This document shows, in pieces, positions 21,176 through 34,357 of a DNA stretch of 64,000 nucleotides. The position numbers were made by a program, and so were the translations under genes. This DNA comes from Alisma plantago-aquatica (lineage: Eukaryota; Streptophyta; Magnoliopsida; Alismatales; Alismataceae), in assembly GCA_963693085.1 (NCBI GenBank), contig OY856409.1, positions 503,955,303-504,019,302 of the forward strand, written 5' to 3'. The stretch's first letter is position 1. Every line of letters begins with the position of its first letter. The notes beneath the pieces are model-generated. The model was not told the DNA's origin and did not search any database. It saw only the letters and a program-made list of their open reading frames with translations.

Positions 21176-24100
21176 CTAGATATTCCAACTGATAGTGGTG
21201 AAAATTTCACTGCTTTTGAATTTTTTGTAATGTCTATTCGGTGTGATTTGTAAGGGGAAAGTAGCTTCCTTGAGGTCAAGAAGGCAGTTTCGTGAAAAAT
21301 GTTTGAAGATATTTTGTGAGAAGATACACTTGAAGAAGATGTGATCAACTGAGTCACTATTTTTTCCGCAAAGAGAACATCTAAATGGGCCAATAAAACC
21401 CTTTTTTATAATGTTTTCACCTGTGAGAAGTTTGTTATGTAGTAAAAGCCAAAGGAATGCTTCATATTTTAGCGGCCATTTCTGTTTCCAATTTTTTGAT
21501 GTTGATGGGGAAAGACCTCTGTAGGAAAGGTAGGTGTAGGCTTGTTTAACCGAGTAAATGCTACCCCATTTCCAAGTAATAGAATTTGAGGTGTTGTTTT
21601 CCAAGGAGAGAGCTAGATTTCTAAAGTCGTTTTGACTAATCTGTGTTTGAATGCATCTTTTAAGGGAATTTGATCTATTGCTGGTGATAAGAGGTAGAGC
21701 TTTGTCAATCTTCATGTTGAGAAGTTTATTTGGAATGGTCCAATTTGGTCGAAGATTTATGACTAAGTTGTTTTCGAACCAAGGATCGAACCAGAAGGAG
21801 ATATTTTGGTGCGAGTGAGGGGGAGTGTTAATGATTTGAGTGATCGTTTGGATGTTTTTGTTGATGAATTTCCAAAGAGGGGAGGCTGTTTTCTTTGGGG
21901 TATGATGCCAGGGGGTGAGCATTGGTAATATTTGTATTTGATGAGTTGAGTCCAGATTTTTTGTTTGTTTTGGAGCAGACTATCAATGATTTTTTCTATA
22001 AGACAGAGTGAGTGTGTTTCAATGTTGATGATGCCCCAACCGCCTTGATTGAGGGAGCTGATATAGTTTTCTAGTTAACAAGATGATAATGTTTCTCTGA
22101 TTTCTCCGATTTGTGAAAGTTGTTCCACAGAAAATTTCTTCTGATTTTGTCTAGAATGGATTTTGTTTTTGAGGGCAGGGGGACGCAGCTCAGGAAGTGA
22201 GTAGTGATTGGAGTGATGACACTGTTTAGTAGGGTAAGTCTTCCAGAGAGGTTAAGGAAGTTATTTGTCCAATTTGTGAGTTTAGAGTTTATTTTTGATA
22301 TGATAGGGGTCCAGATAGCATTTGTTATGTTGTATGGAGTAATGGAAAGACCCAGATACTTGATTGGAAATTCTTCTGTCTTGCATTTTAAGAGGTCTCT
22401 AAAGTGCTCCAATGAAGGTTGATTTATGTTTACCCCAAAGATGGAAGATTTTTGCATATTTATTTTGAGTCATGAGATATACGAGAAGATGCCAATGATT
22501 CTGAAGATATTAAGAAGGGAGGATTCATCCGGGGAGGAGAAGATAATGGTATCATCCGCAGATTGAATGATATTCTCCTTGCATTCTCCAAGAGAAAGGA
22601 TAAGACCATTTTGTTTGCCCAATTGGATCATACGGGAAAGAATAGTTGTAATGATGATGAACAGATAAGGAGAGAGGGGGTCTCCTGTCTAAGTCCATTT
22701 GTGTTATGAAAATAACCAAATGGAACACCATTTATTATAGTTGAGAAATGGTTTGTAGATATGCAAGCATGGATCCAACTTACCCATATGTCGGGAAAAC
22801 CAAAGCCCTTAAGATTTTTAATAAGACATTGCCAATTTATAAAGTCAAAAGCTTTTTCAAAATCTAGTTTGATAGCTAGAAGGGGGGTTTTGTTTTTGTG
22901 GCAAAGATGTATTGTTTCATTGACCATGAGGAAGGCATCTTGTATACTTCTGTTTTTTAGGAAGGCAGATTGGTTAAGCGGGATGATGTCCTCCATGTGA
23001 GGTTTAATCCTATTTGCTAGAGTTTTTGCTATGATTTTATATGAGGTATTTATAAGGCTGATGGGTCAGAAGTGGGATATGTGATTGGGTTGACTATTTT
23101 TTTTAATTAGAGTGATAAAAGTTTTATTTATGAATTTGATGATGTTGTGTGGGTTTGAGCTTGCATGGAAAGCAGATAGAAAGGCTATGAAATCTTTTTT
23201 ATAGTGGTCTCAATTTGCCAGGTAGAATTCAGAGTTAAGTCTATCAGGTCTGAGAGATTTATTTTTCCCTAGGTCAGAGATAGCTGCATGCAATTCTTCA
23301 AGTGAGAAGGATTTGATGAGTTCTTGTGGATTTTTTATGTTTTTTTGACAAATGGTAGCCCATGATAAGTTATTTAGACATGTGGGATTGTGGTTGTTTT
23401 TGAAGATATTTTTAAAATAGTTATTTATGTGAGTTATGATGATTTGTTTGTGAGATGTGAGTCTACCGTTTATTTTTAGATGGGTTATGGCATTATGTTG
23501 AAAATTTTGGTTACAAATTTTGTGATAAAATTTAGTGTTTTTGTCCCCTTCTTTAGCCCAAGTGATTTTTGCCCTTTGTCTCCATTTTGTGTCAATACAA
23601 TTATTTATGTGGTGTAGTTCGGCTTTTATGGTAAGGACAAGAGCAGGGTCAACGTTTGGGTCCTTATCCACAAAAAAGAACTGATCTTCAAGATTTTTTT
23701 GTATTTCGAATAAGTTTTTTGGGTTTTGGAGTTTCCATTTTTTGATATGAGTTTTTATATTTTTTGTGTTGTTTTGGATATGTAGTCCTATGTTTTCTGT
23801 GTGTGAGTCGGAAAGTTTCCATGGTTCAAGACATGATCTGGAGAAGTTGTTTATGGAGAGCCAAAAATTTTCAAATTTGAAAGGTCGCATGCCCCACGAG
23901 GTAGAAGTTGTGTCAAGGATTAGAGGGAAGTGATCAGATATGGTTCGGTGGGAGATATGAACAAATGAGAGAGGGTGTTTGTCATCCCAGAAGTTTGTGC
24001 AAATGAAGTGCTCTATTCTGGCATATGTTTGGTTTCTAGACCAGGTAAATAATGCATTTGAAGGTTTGATGTCGATCAAAGAATGGTTTGTAAGCATCTT

Positions 24101-24604
24101 GCTGAATTTTTTATCTGCAACAGACATCGATTGTGGGGAGTGGTTGGGGTTGAGCCTATTTGGGACTTGAGTGATCAGATTGAAATCTCCACCCAAAACC
24201 CAGGGAGTCAAGTGGAATTTTGTAATGAGGTGATTTAGTTCCGCAAGATAAATGGATTTTTTGTGTCCTGGTTCCCCATAGATACCAGAGAAAGACCAAA
24301 GATATCCATCGGAAAGGTTTTTGAATTCAATGGTTATTGAGAAGTTAAGGATAGATGTGTTATGAGAAGCTAGAGACTGGTTGTTAAAACCAACTAAGAG
24401 GCCTCCTTTAAATCCCTCAGGAGGTAACTGGATCCAGTTTGTGATTCTATTTCCCCCTATTGTTTTGAGAGCAAAAGGGGTTAGAAAGGTTTTTGTTTCT
24501 TGAATAGTAATCAGGTCAATTTTGTTTTTGTATATGTGGGTGCAAATTTTTTTTCTTTTTTGGAGGTTTGCTGCTCCACATATGTTCCAAGAGGATATTT
24601 TCAT
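21176..24604 (-). pseudogene. LINE ORF2: endonuclease, reverse transcriptase, zf-RVT
   Basis: From the ATG at 24604 the first 464 codons encode an AP-type endonuclease with SWNICG, IQETK, GIYGEP, GGDFN, FTWSRN and SDHFPL. The usual Asp in the SRLDRFL motif is Glu here (ARIEHFI). The reverse transcriptase follows, with LDFEKAFDFINW in the palm (22628-22996) and the catalytic pair in QSADDTIIF near 22540-22600, where the normal Tyr is Ser. The C-terminal zinc-binding zf-RVT domain (CSLCGKN...DHIFFKC) is in 21176-21922. The frame is broken by TGA codons near 23207 and 23064, a shift near 22680 and others near 22460-22070. The length, about 1,140 codons, is usual for plant L1 ORF2. Confidence 0.9.
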
Positions 24605-25036
24605 TTTTAAAACTTAGGATGATTTACGCTTAATAAGATGTTTAGAAGGTCACTGATTATGTCGCAGCAGGAGTGAGTCTTTTATTTGTCCAACCCATAA
24701 AGGTTTCTAGGTCATCTAGGACATTATGGGCGTTATCTTCATCATCTAGTTAATGCCAATTTTATTTGCAAAGGCAGTGAAGCTGTTTATGTTTGACCAA
24801 GATTCTAAATCATCAATTGAATCTAAATCTTTATTTTTGTCTTTAACAGAGGGAGTTGATGATAAAGAATAAGTAGAAGTTATGTCACTAAAAGAACGGG
24901 GAGAGATATTTGGAGAAGTACCTGTCTTTACTCTGTTGACGACGGTAGTACTTTTTGAGTCTTTGTGATCTGGCTTCATGATCTTTTAGAGGTAGCTAGA
25001 AGTATGCCTTTGTTGTGGGCTCTCCTGTTCCGAACT
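24605..25036 (-). other. LINE inter-ORF region
   Basis: It contains a 77-codon serine- and acid-rich frame (24746-24979) in the same frame as ORF1, so ORF1 may originally have extended to 24746. No domain is recognised. Confidence 0.45.
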
Positions 25037-27415
25037 CTACAAAGAATTTTCATCCTTATGCTGAGAAGAGATTTGGTTCTTAGTAGCTTGATGTTTTTGG
25101 TTTAGAGATGGGTAGCTTTCCTTAGTGGAGGAAGGAGATGGGAAAGTGGAGCCTCTAGGTTTGTATTTGTTATCTTGGAATGAAGGTTCGGGCGATTTGG
25201 TTCTTTTCTTGCTTGGCAGGAGGTAAGAATTTTCATAGTGGTTTGAGTTTTTCTGAATCCAAACATGATTTCGGTCGTTTGATGCCCTGGAATATATGGA
25301 AGACATTTTATCTTTGTTTGGGCTAAACCAAGATGGTGGATGTGTAGTGAGGTCTGAGAAGGCAGTGTTGTTCTCGGTAGGATGTTCAACAGAAAGTTTT
25401 AGGTGGTAGATGGATTCGCCAATTCTGATATTGATAGTAGGAGGAAGGGAGATAGCAGCTTTGAAAGAAAAGAGACAATATGCTTTGATGTATTGTGATG
25501 GGTGTAAGGTTTCAGGACTGATGTATTGTAGAGTTGCCACGATTGAATGTGCAATGCCTCTGACAATCTCAATTTCCCAAAGATGAGGAGGGAGATTTGA
25601 AATGGCAACCCAGTCAGAGCCACCTGTGGGGGCAGGAAAAGAACCTAAGTCAGCAGACCATTTTGATAGTCTGGCCATGATGAAGCTCGATCCACAGGGT
25701 ATGGTGAGAACTTGGTTAAAGAGGTGGTTTATCTTAGTTCCTTCGGGGACAGTATATATGAGCTGGGAGGGAGAGATTTTTTTTGGTTTAAGGATGGTTT
25801 GACCGGGAATGAGAAGGGCTAAGGCACGTGTAATATCTAGGACATTAATGGGGTTGTTGTCAAGGTTGTTTTCAACTGAAACAAGAATGCTTCTAAGGGT
25901 GAGGACCTTGAGAAGACGCATTGAGTTGGCTGGAAGGTCAAGAGCGATCGCATATTCCAGATGGTCAGGAACTTTCATGTTTGATGAGGCAGATTGATAG
26001 TTTGTGTTATGTGATTGTGATGGGGTTGGAGGGGGAGGGTTTTTGGATTGTGGTTTGTGCGTTGTGACTGTATGGTACATTGGCTTGTGAAAGGGTTTAG
26101 ATATAGGAGGAGTCCAGGAGTTTGTGATCAGATGGCGTGAAGGGGTAACGTCTGCATGTTCAGGCGGGAGATTTTTGAGGCATGCAAAGGAGTTTTTTGA
26201 AAGATAATGATGTTGGGGGAGGTGTGTGTTGTGCCAGTGATCTGAAAAGGGCTTTTTTGAGACTGTGGAGGTTTTGTGAAAAGGCGAGAACCTAGTCGAG
26301 TGAAAGTGCATGGAGGAGGAAGTGGGATCTGCATGGGTTTTGTCCTGGTTTGAGGGGAGGCGAGCTTTGCAGAATCTTTTTATGTGACCTATTCGGTGAC
26401 ATCCAAAACATGTTTGGCGAGAAAAGCATCTGGATGTCGAGTGGTTGCAACAGAGGCAAAGAGAATAGTGCAGAGCTCAGAAAGGTTTTTTTTGGGGGGG
26501 GACCGAAGTCCAGATTTGGGCGGTGGGGGTTTTATCTAGGAGATTGTTTATGAGAAGGGATGATTTTACATGTCCCAAAATAGGAAAAGTTGCGTTTAGG
26601 CGAGACAAGTCTGAGGGGATGATATCCTCGATCGGGGAGGGTCGAGGATTTAGGGTTTTTTGTAGAGATGACAAATTGGGCTTATTTTTTCCTTAAACGA
26701 TGGGGAGGGGAAAAGTTTGTACCTTTCAGTGATTGAACTTTGTTGTTGTTCCATAGTGGATGTAACTGCATCGTCGTCATCCTCAGAGCCTGAGGTAATG
26801 GAGATAGGCAATGATTTTGCGCCCAAGGGGGGTTGGTACTCATCCCTGACGAAGAGTTGGTCTGCCAAGTTTGATGATGAAGAGCTAGCTTGATCATGTC
26901 CTTTGTAAAGATAGGCTAACTCTGGAGGAGTTTCATTGATGAAGTCACGCACCCAGGCTCGAAATGTACGATTTTCCATCGGTTGAATGAAAATCGACCA
27001 CTCGGGCTTGAGGTTCAGCTCGGCGCACAAGTTGCTCCAGCCTTCAGATATGAGGAGGATGGGAGTTTTTTTTGCCCCAGGTTGGATTGGTGGGGAGGGA
27101 CCATGAGACCTTCACCTGGAAGGAGCGATGACCAATGTTTATCATGCAGGTGCCAGGCGAGATGTCAAACTTGTGGTAGATCCAAGCTCGTGGTAATGGA
27201 ATGCTTGCTGAAAAGGAGGGATCTGAAAGAGGGATTTCCATGAAGGAGAGACGGGAGTTCATGTCGGCAAGGGATGACAGAGTTTTTGTGATTTCGTTTG
27301 TAACCAAGGGTTTTTTTTTTCTTAAAGCACGGCGGAAGGCTGAAGTCTTACCGTTTCTATGCATGCAAGGTGTATTTATGCATGTGGCGAGGGTGAGCAC
27401 GCCTCCAGTACGCAT
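25037..27415 (-). pseudogene. LINE ORF1: RNA-binding protein with CCHC zinc knuckle
   Basis: The longest intact piece (26311-25037, 424 codons) is proline- and serine-rich and has a folded segment with WVAISNLPPHLWEIEIVRGI and later IRIGESIYHLKLSVEHP, the DUF4283-like RNA-binding arrangement common in plant L1 ORF1. Upstream in the same frame, after a TGA at about 26475, a zinc knuckle CFGCHRIGHIKRFC (26369-26410) is clear. Further upstream the protein continues in two other pieces (27030-26650 and 27415-27044) separated by frameshifts near homopolymer runs (about 27061-27076 and 26690). The protein would coat the LINE RNA. Confidence 0.8.
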
Positions 27416-28000
27416 GGTGTTTTCGAATCGTTTGATGGGTCTTTATTGCTATTCTCAGAGTCAAAATTTGTTCTAATTTGATCTGACAGCCAAGATGTTC
27501 TTGGGAAGGAGAGCTAAAGCCGGAAAAGAGAATAAAATTTTGGATTTTTGGAGCGAGATTTTTGTATGAAGGTAAAGATTGTTGCTTAGCTGGAATGAAG
27601 CAAGAGGAAAAGCTCAATCTTTGAAGATGTGAAAGGTGTATTCAATGGAATAACGTCTGCATGTATCTGTAAGACATTTGTGAAACCCAAGGTGTGTCGC
27701 AAAGGGTGTTGTTATTCTCAGAATTTATTGCAGACTGTTGTGGAACACGAAGGAGTAAAGGGGGATAAGCCTTTACTGGTATTGAGGCACCTCTTTGACA
27801 GGTTTCCGAAGGCGAAGATTAAGAAGAAACTTGGTGGAGGTAGGAGATGAGTCACTCAATTTGGGATCGCAGGAAAGCAAATCAAGTAGATGCAGAGGCA
27901 ATTTTTGTTTTCATACCTGAGAATCCCTAGTGCATGCTGGATAGCACTGAAGCCAGGCAATGTGGAATCGCACAGGACAGATCGCAAGGTTGTAAGATGG
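27416..28000 (-). other. LINE 5' untranslated region
   Basis: 585 bp between the 5' target duplication and the first ORF1 methionine. It should contain the internal promoter, but I see no clear motif. The plus-strand frame at 27629-27850 is probably not a gene. Confidence 0.6.
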
Positions 28001-28011
28001 CAACACTTGAC
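28001..28011. repeat. LINE target duplication CAACACTTGAC (right)
   Basis: Matches 20694-20704 exactly. Confidence 0.9.
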
Positions 28012-28057
28012 TCTGATATTTCTATATCTCATTCCACCTCCATTGTTCCCTCCCCTC

Positions 28058-28938
28058 TAGGAATCAGCGTTAGACTAGGCCACAGACCGATCCGACCCAT
28101 ATGAACCACATAATCTGATTCATGTAATTTACTTTGATGGGACGGGTTTAAGATTTTGACCCAAATTTTTATATGGGCCTGGTCAGGGACAAGGTAAACC
28201 CATCTCTGAAAATCCAAATACTCATATTAATTGTATACATGTGTATATGTAATCATATGTTTCTATATGAAATGTATCTTTTATATGATTCATTTGACAA
28301 TAAACTTATAAAATTATACTTGATTAATATATATTTAGTCATTCATATTAATTATACTATAAGAGCAATGCACTTGAGTAAATCTAGGACAAATACATTA
28401 ATTTGGTAGGTAACATGTCCATTATAATTATAAAAATTAAATCTAAAAGATAGGATTTATATTACTTGTGTTTCACAAATCACCTCGGTTGGGACATTAC
28501 TAGACCATTGATTGAAATAGAAATGTGCACCCTCTATTTGATGTTAACTATAAAATTTTCATTCATATAAAAGAATGAACTATGATTGTGATTTTAAATG
28601 TGTCTAAACTATATTCTATGTGCATCATCCATTGAATTTATTTTACAATTCATTAGTTTATTCAATGCTACATATAGACTACATGTACCTACTGAAACAC
28701 ATTTAAAAAACTATGTTAATATTTTGTCTTATGTATATGTTGAAAATATCTCCATTTACTATGTTATCTGGGCCGACCCGAATCCGACCCGAAACCCATC
28801 TATATTGTTTGGTCCGGACATGGGCCAAGTTTTTTAGGCATTACTCGAGCTAAACCCGACTTGAAACTCAGTTAAAAATATGAATTTAGGCATGGGCTTA
28901 CCAAAACCCAAGGTGACCTATCCTCATGCTCATCCCTA
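28058..28938. mobile_element. hAT-like MITE (about 0.88 kb)
   Basis: The ends TAGGAATCAGCGT and (complement) TAGGGATGAGCAT form imperfect inverted repeats, and both subterminal zones are rich in GGGCCGACCCG/GACCCGAAACCC-type motifs (28080-28190, 28770-28900), a pattern shared with many plant hAT MITEs. The interior is AT-rich, with no transposase. The expected 8-bp flanking duplication is not visible (CTCCCCTC against TTCGTGTT), so an end may be displaced or the flanks altered. Confidence 0.45.
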
Positions 28939-28984
28939 TTCGTGTTTTCACTCACTAACCAACCTCTCTCTCTCTCTCTCAGCT

Positions 28985-29357
28985 ACTTTGGTAGGAAAGA
29001 TCGCAACTCTAAAGCTGCTCGATGCCCCAGATTAGGGAGAAAGTAGGCAACCACTTCCCTATATGTCGCTTGGGCGAAGACAACTACGACAAAACAAACA
29101 TCCATATTGCCATCAACCACTTTGGCTCAGCTTCAATTGGCCCTACACCATCTACCAATACCACCTATACAAGACAAGGTTCGACGGGGACAAGGAGCTC
29201 CCCATCTCCCAACACGAGCTATCACTCATCACGTCAAAGATGCTCTTTGGATGCAACACTCTCTTGCCCATGACGGAAGCCATGTGCTCTTCAACAACAA
29301 CGATATCTTCTTAAAAAACGCTACCGTGGACTTGGGAGGGGTGAACTACATTGTAAT
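28985..29357 (+). pseudogene. Exon-like island, unrecognised
   Basis: A GC-richer block with overlapping plus-strand frames (29022-29273, 29063-29314, 29107-29379), preceded by a CT-rich tract (28970-28982) and CAG that would suit a 3' splice site. Possible peptides include NWPYTIYQYHLYKTRFDGD and LFNNNDIFLKNATVDLGG, in different frames, implying frameshifts. No family is recognised. The sequence is cut at about 29358 by the start of an AT-rich transposon remnant. Confidence 0.3.
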
Positions 29358-32300
29358 TAGGGGCAGAGCAAGGATTTGATCTGATTATTTTGGGGGGATT
29401 TTACCTTAAGAATATTTTTTATGTCATGTCATTAAATTTAACATTATTTCTTACCACAACGTAACACATATGAGTGTTGTGATTCAGATGTTGATAGATG
29501 AAAATAGAATGAATTGATTCCGGTTAAAAATAGATACTAAATTTATCATGAACACAAAGAATAAATAACATAATGTAAATTGAAGTTGGTGTATATGATT
29601 CTAAATTGAACTATCTTGTATAACTTATGAATGAATATGTATCTTAAAAATAAAGTATATATGATACTTATTATTTTTAGATTTACAATCCCAATAACAA
29701 ATACCCATATGAACACATCAAAACTACACGATTTTTGTTTATTAAAAAATTGAATTATCAATAATTGATATTATCTAAATATATTCTATCATGAAAAGTA
29801 AGACATCAAAATTAAGTGTTATTATAATATGAGACAACAATTAAAGTATGCGTTATGAAGTATTCTGATGTTTAGTGCTAATAAAAATATACACATCAAC
29901 AAATTGGCCTTCATTGTTTCCTATTAACTAGGTGATTACATGTATGATAATCACCACTTGTAAATCCAGTCTTACATGCATGATTATTTTTGCATTTTTT
30001 CATCCCTTCTTCTCACAGTTATGAGTTGGAGACATTAACTAGAAATATTGAGCCAGTTGATCACAACATAATTAGAAACATTGAGGTAGTTGATCATGAA
30101 ATAGTTAGCAACATTGAGCCTATTCCTCATGCACTATCAAATCTCTTTAGATAATTACAGTTTGTGTTTAGATTTATTTTTAGAAATAAGATGATAGTAC
30201 ATCAGTTATTCATAAAGAGAGTCTTCTTAATGACCATGAGTGTTTTCTATGCAATACTCTTTAGAGTATATATTCATATATTGTTGATTTTCTTACTACT
30301 GAGGGGAGTAGAGCTTACTATCTTTAATTTGAATTAGCAAAAAAATATAAGTAATGACATATTTGGAACACTTTGATTATAATTTCACAAACAAAATGGA
30401 TGAGATAAAAGAACTTAACAAAAAACATATCTATAATATTTTAGATTTTGGTCATTTTTTGAGGTAGACATTAATAAATTAACTTGAATAAGTAACAATA
30501 ATATCAAATTATATTATCATATATTTGGATCAAGTTGGTTCCAAAGTTTATAAACATACTGGATTTAATGAAAAAAAATATGTATTGATGTTCAATATGG
30601 ATTTTATACCCAAGACACAATACACAATAACAGATACAAAAACCAGTGCATTACTTTGTAGTTTTTATTTTAATGTGTTATAGGTTAAATATATTTTAAC
30701 ACCATTATAGTAAAAATAAGAAAAAATGAGACATGTGAATTTAAATAAACGACCTACTATTGTCTATAGTAGCCACAAACTACTACACCACACTCTACTC
30801 CTTGGTACAACATGTTGTACAACTTATATTGGTAATGCACTTGAAAAAAAAAACATGTCACACAGGAAATTTGAATAGACGGCCTACTATTGTCTATGGT
30901 AGCCATAAGGCATTGCATCTAGTGGCAGAACCACATGGGGATACACAAAAAATATGAATATATGTTAACATATCACACAAACAAAGATCATTTATTATTT
31001 TACTTAACCAATTCTATTACCTTTTTCTATGTGTACATTTCAAGGGTTAAACTACATATATTTGACGATTATACTTCTTATGCCCTCATATATTATAAAA
31101 TATTTTGTCTTAATATGGACGTCATCATTTAATATTTTAGGCAATGAAGTTTTGATGTTTTGAACCCAATCCCTCTCATATCACCGTATGTTAGCTATTT
31201 TATATCAATTTGTATCATGAATTACACAACTCATACATCATAATTAGAAGTGGAAATCTTTGAAAACTAAATGGATCATTTACCGTAAAGGTTAGAAGAA
31301 GATAGTAATGTAATAAAAATTTCATAAAATAAATATTTTGTTGATGTATAAATTGGAATTTCACGTAGTGTTGTTAACTATTTAAATGCAAAACATCATT
31401 TTTTATAAATCTAGCTAGTGAACTGAATTATAGTTACACACCAATAATAATTATGATGACCACAGAAGCAAAACTAAGAACCATTTTTTCTCTCTCAATG
31501 TTTCATCAATCACACTCTTCAAATAAAAAAGATTCATCTATCGAAATAGAAAAAGATCTAAATAAAATCTATCAGTACATAGTATTTCAGACAACATTAA
31601 TTACATATATATAAAGAACTAAAGTTTAACCAAATAATAACAATTATAATTTCATATAAACTATAGAAGACAATGTTTATATTGATATATATATTGTAAA
31701 TAGAAAATTTGTTATGATATATAGTTTATTTTTGACATAAGAACAAAAGAAAAGGTGAAAAAATAGGAGGACAAACCGTCATATAGATATGATTTTAATA
31801 TAGGGAGAGAAATATGGATGGTATTTCAAAGGAAAGTTAAGTACAAATTAAGGTTTCCTTATTTCTTTTCTCTCCTCTCTTCCACAACCTTAAAATATAA
31901 AAACTATATGCACAAATCTTTCCTCTTCTTTCTTTCCAATTTCTATCACTCAACTTTCCTTCTCCATCACTTTTTGTGTATCACAATTCAATATTAGTTT
32001 TTCATTCTTCTTTCCTCATTATGTTTCCATCACACCAAACATACCATCAAAACATAAAATAAATTCACGTTGTACACTATACTCATATCCTCTATATTAG
32101 AAGATTAGACTGGTATGAAAAAGAATATGGATCTTCTTATAAGAGACCATCTATTAAACATGATCAAATTGTATTTGGCTGTCAATTTTCTGCCAATAAG
32201 TTATATTTGTTCACATTTTCCTATAATTCCTATAATTGGTATTCTTTATTATATTAGTCATATTATACAAATTATAGTATCAAGTCATGAGTCAAAAAGA

Positions 32301-32734
32301 CTATGCTTATTTTCTAATTGTAAAATTTGAAGAGACACAATCAAATCATTTTTCATTTACATCAAAATAAATGTATTATTTTTACACAGAGAATATTATC
32401 ATGTGATTGACTTCATTTTATATTTTATAAATTACTTATTTTGTATATTGGAGATGATGAAAAAAATAAATTGTCCTATTTCTTAAGTTTGATCCAGATA
32501 AGTATATCCTCTCTATCAATTTTTATGGTTAAAATTTTTAATTGCCCATAGTAACTCAGCCCCCCATATCATAGATTTCTAGATCCATCATTGCCACCAA
32601 TTTTATTACGATTTATCACTATAGAAAGTTGTATATAAAATAGGACTAACTTATAGACATATTAATATATTTTATTTATATTTTTTGGGGGAGGTGCATG
32701 ACCATGCTAACCCCCGTGGCTTAGCCACCGATCG
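29358..32734. mobile_element. AT-rich DNA-transposon remnant(s) with GTGGCGGAGC-like ends
   Basis: The left edge AGGGGCAGAGCAAGG (29358) and the complement of the right edge GGTGGCTAAGCCACGG (about 32714-32730) are diverged versions of one terminus. A nested pair may exist: AGTGGCAGAACCACATGGGG at 30920 and the complement of a similar end at about 32556-32597. Flanks GTAATTAG and GTAACTGT are possible decayed target copies. The interior has no transposase and only short AT-rich frames. A diverged duplication with GACCTACTATTGTCTATNG lies at 30730-30910. Superfamily not determined. Confidence 0.35.
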
Positions 32735-33240
32735 TAACTGTGAAAGACTAAAATCTTCCCATTGGGGAATACCAACTCATCGCATCAAGGCTAGTATAAG
32801 TGTAATTGAACAAATAGGTCATGCTCCAGAACTCGGTGAGGAAAGTCAAAATTAGGCTCGACATGGGGCTCTACTTCAAAAGGCTCGTGATCCTCATATA
32901 CAATGGTGTGGTCACTTTGTGATGCTTGCAATAGAGTGTCAAGTATACATAAAACATGTTCATCATGTGCTTGGAGCATTGCTCTAGGCCCTTCGCAAAT
33001 AAGATCGACATCATCAATTTTCATAAGTGGTATAAGAATCACACCTCAACTATCCATGGGCTTACAGATTACACTGTTGACCAAAATCATATTTATCACA
33101 ATTCTGTGAGAGATCAAAAGAACCTGATCCAATACTACCAAGATGTTGACGACAATATTATAATATACAAAAAGATACCATGCATTAGGAAAAAAAGGAT
33201 AACTTTGTGCCAATTGAGTTTTGTAGGCTGATACAATATA
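32735..33240. pseudogene. Gene-like remnant, unrecognised
   Basis: Mixed-composition DNA with overlapping frames on both strands: plus 32956-33231 (containing INFHKWYKNHTSTIHGLTDY) and minus 32791-33042 (containing EPHVEPNFDFPHRVLEHD). Either could be real. I recognise no domain. It may belong with the islands at 20449-20693 and 28985-29357, now separated by transposons. Confidence 0.25.
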
Positions 33241-34357
33241 TCACATACGAGATCCTTAGTTTGGAACCAGTAACATATTGATAGTTGAAACATGAGATCA
33301 TCCCTGGTGGGGTGGGAGGTATGAGAAAATCTATGATCTCATAGAAAGAGAAGAAAATGATCCAATGCAGTAATAACAACATGTCAAAAAACTTAATAAC
33401 ATTTTCTATTATTTTTATTATCAATATAGCATGATTCACATTTTAATTTCCAAAATGACATATTTATGAGGCAATACGTCTCCAAAGAGGACACATTGTC
33501 CTTAATAGAGGCAATGCATCTCAGTGAGAGATGTATTGCTACTTTTAAAAAAAGCAATATGCCCTCCTATTGAGACGCATTGCCCCAAGCAGAACAATGC
33601 GTCCCCAATGAGTGTGTATTATTCTTTTTTTTATGTTATTTCTTAATTACTATAATACCATGTACGTTTTTAATTATATATATTAAATTATTGAATTATC
33701 ATAATATAATCAACTAATATACTTAATTACTTATTTAAATAATGTCTAAAACTAATCAATAAAAAAATCAATACTATAATTCATGAATAAATAATATTTA
33801 TAAATGTAAATAAAAGTATATTAGATTAATAGATACGATACAAAATTAATAAAAATAAATTATATAATATAGTATCTATAAAAAATAAATACACATTAAT
33901 TTTAAATACAAAGAAATAAAAACAATAAATATAATATAATATAATATAAAACATGTCATTACACATAAAAATATAAAATGATGCTTATAATATATTAAAA
34001 AATAAATGTAATTACCATCTAGAAATTAAAATATTTTGTATAAATAATTTAACTTTTTATTCAATCTAAAGACAAATATAATCCAACAAAATTCAACTAT
34101 ATTATTTTTTATATGGTGTATTTAAAATAATGTGTATCATATATTTCATTTTGATTCATTATTGTTATTATTATTATATATTTTACTTTATATTATTTAC
34201 ATGTTTACTTTTTTATATCATATTTGGTTTCTTTAATGATGATATATATTATGTGTGCATCAATATGTGTAATCAATTATTATATTTGTTTTTTTGCTTT
34301 TTGTTTGTAAAGTTATTATATATATTTATATGTACACACACAAACACACACACACAA
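33241..34357. other. Very AT-rich noncoding DNA
   Basis: Apart from the motif cluster at 33470-33610 I see only A/T-rich simple sequence (33620-34330) and a CA-rich microsatellite (34331-34357). Confidence 0.6.
33470..33610. repeat. Clustered inverted GCAATGCGTCTC motifs
   Basis: About seven copies of GCAATGCGTCTC or its complement, with variants, alternate in orientation within 140 bp (about 33472, 33496, 33513, 33527, 33557, 33571, 33593). This looks like the subterminal repeat zone of a DNA transposon, but no terminal CACTA or other end was found next to it. Confidence 0.6.

Larger units (their letters stand above)
20705..28000 (-). mobile_element. Full-length L1-type LINE (7.3 kb), inactive
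   Basis: The element runs on the minus strand from 28000 to a 13-base tail (T-run 20705-20717 on plus) and is bracketed by an 11-bp target duplication. Order in the sense direction: leader (28000-27416), ORF1 (27415 to about 25037), short spacer, ORF2 (24604-21176), 3' untranslated region (21175-20718). LINEs copy themselves by nicking DNA with the ORF2 endonuclease and reverse transcribing their RNA at the nick. The element inserted into the exon-like island. Several stops and frameshifts in both ORFs make it dead. Confidence 0.92.

Noticed and set aside
28058..28938. Firm hAT assignment from GGGCCGACCCG-rich ends
   Set aside because: The 8-bp flanking duplication is absent, so only a tentative call was kept.
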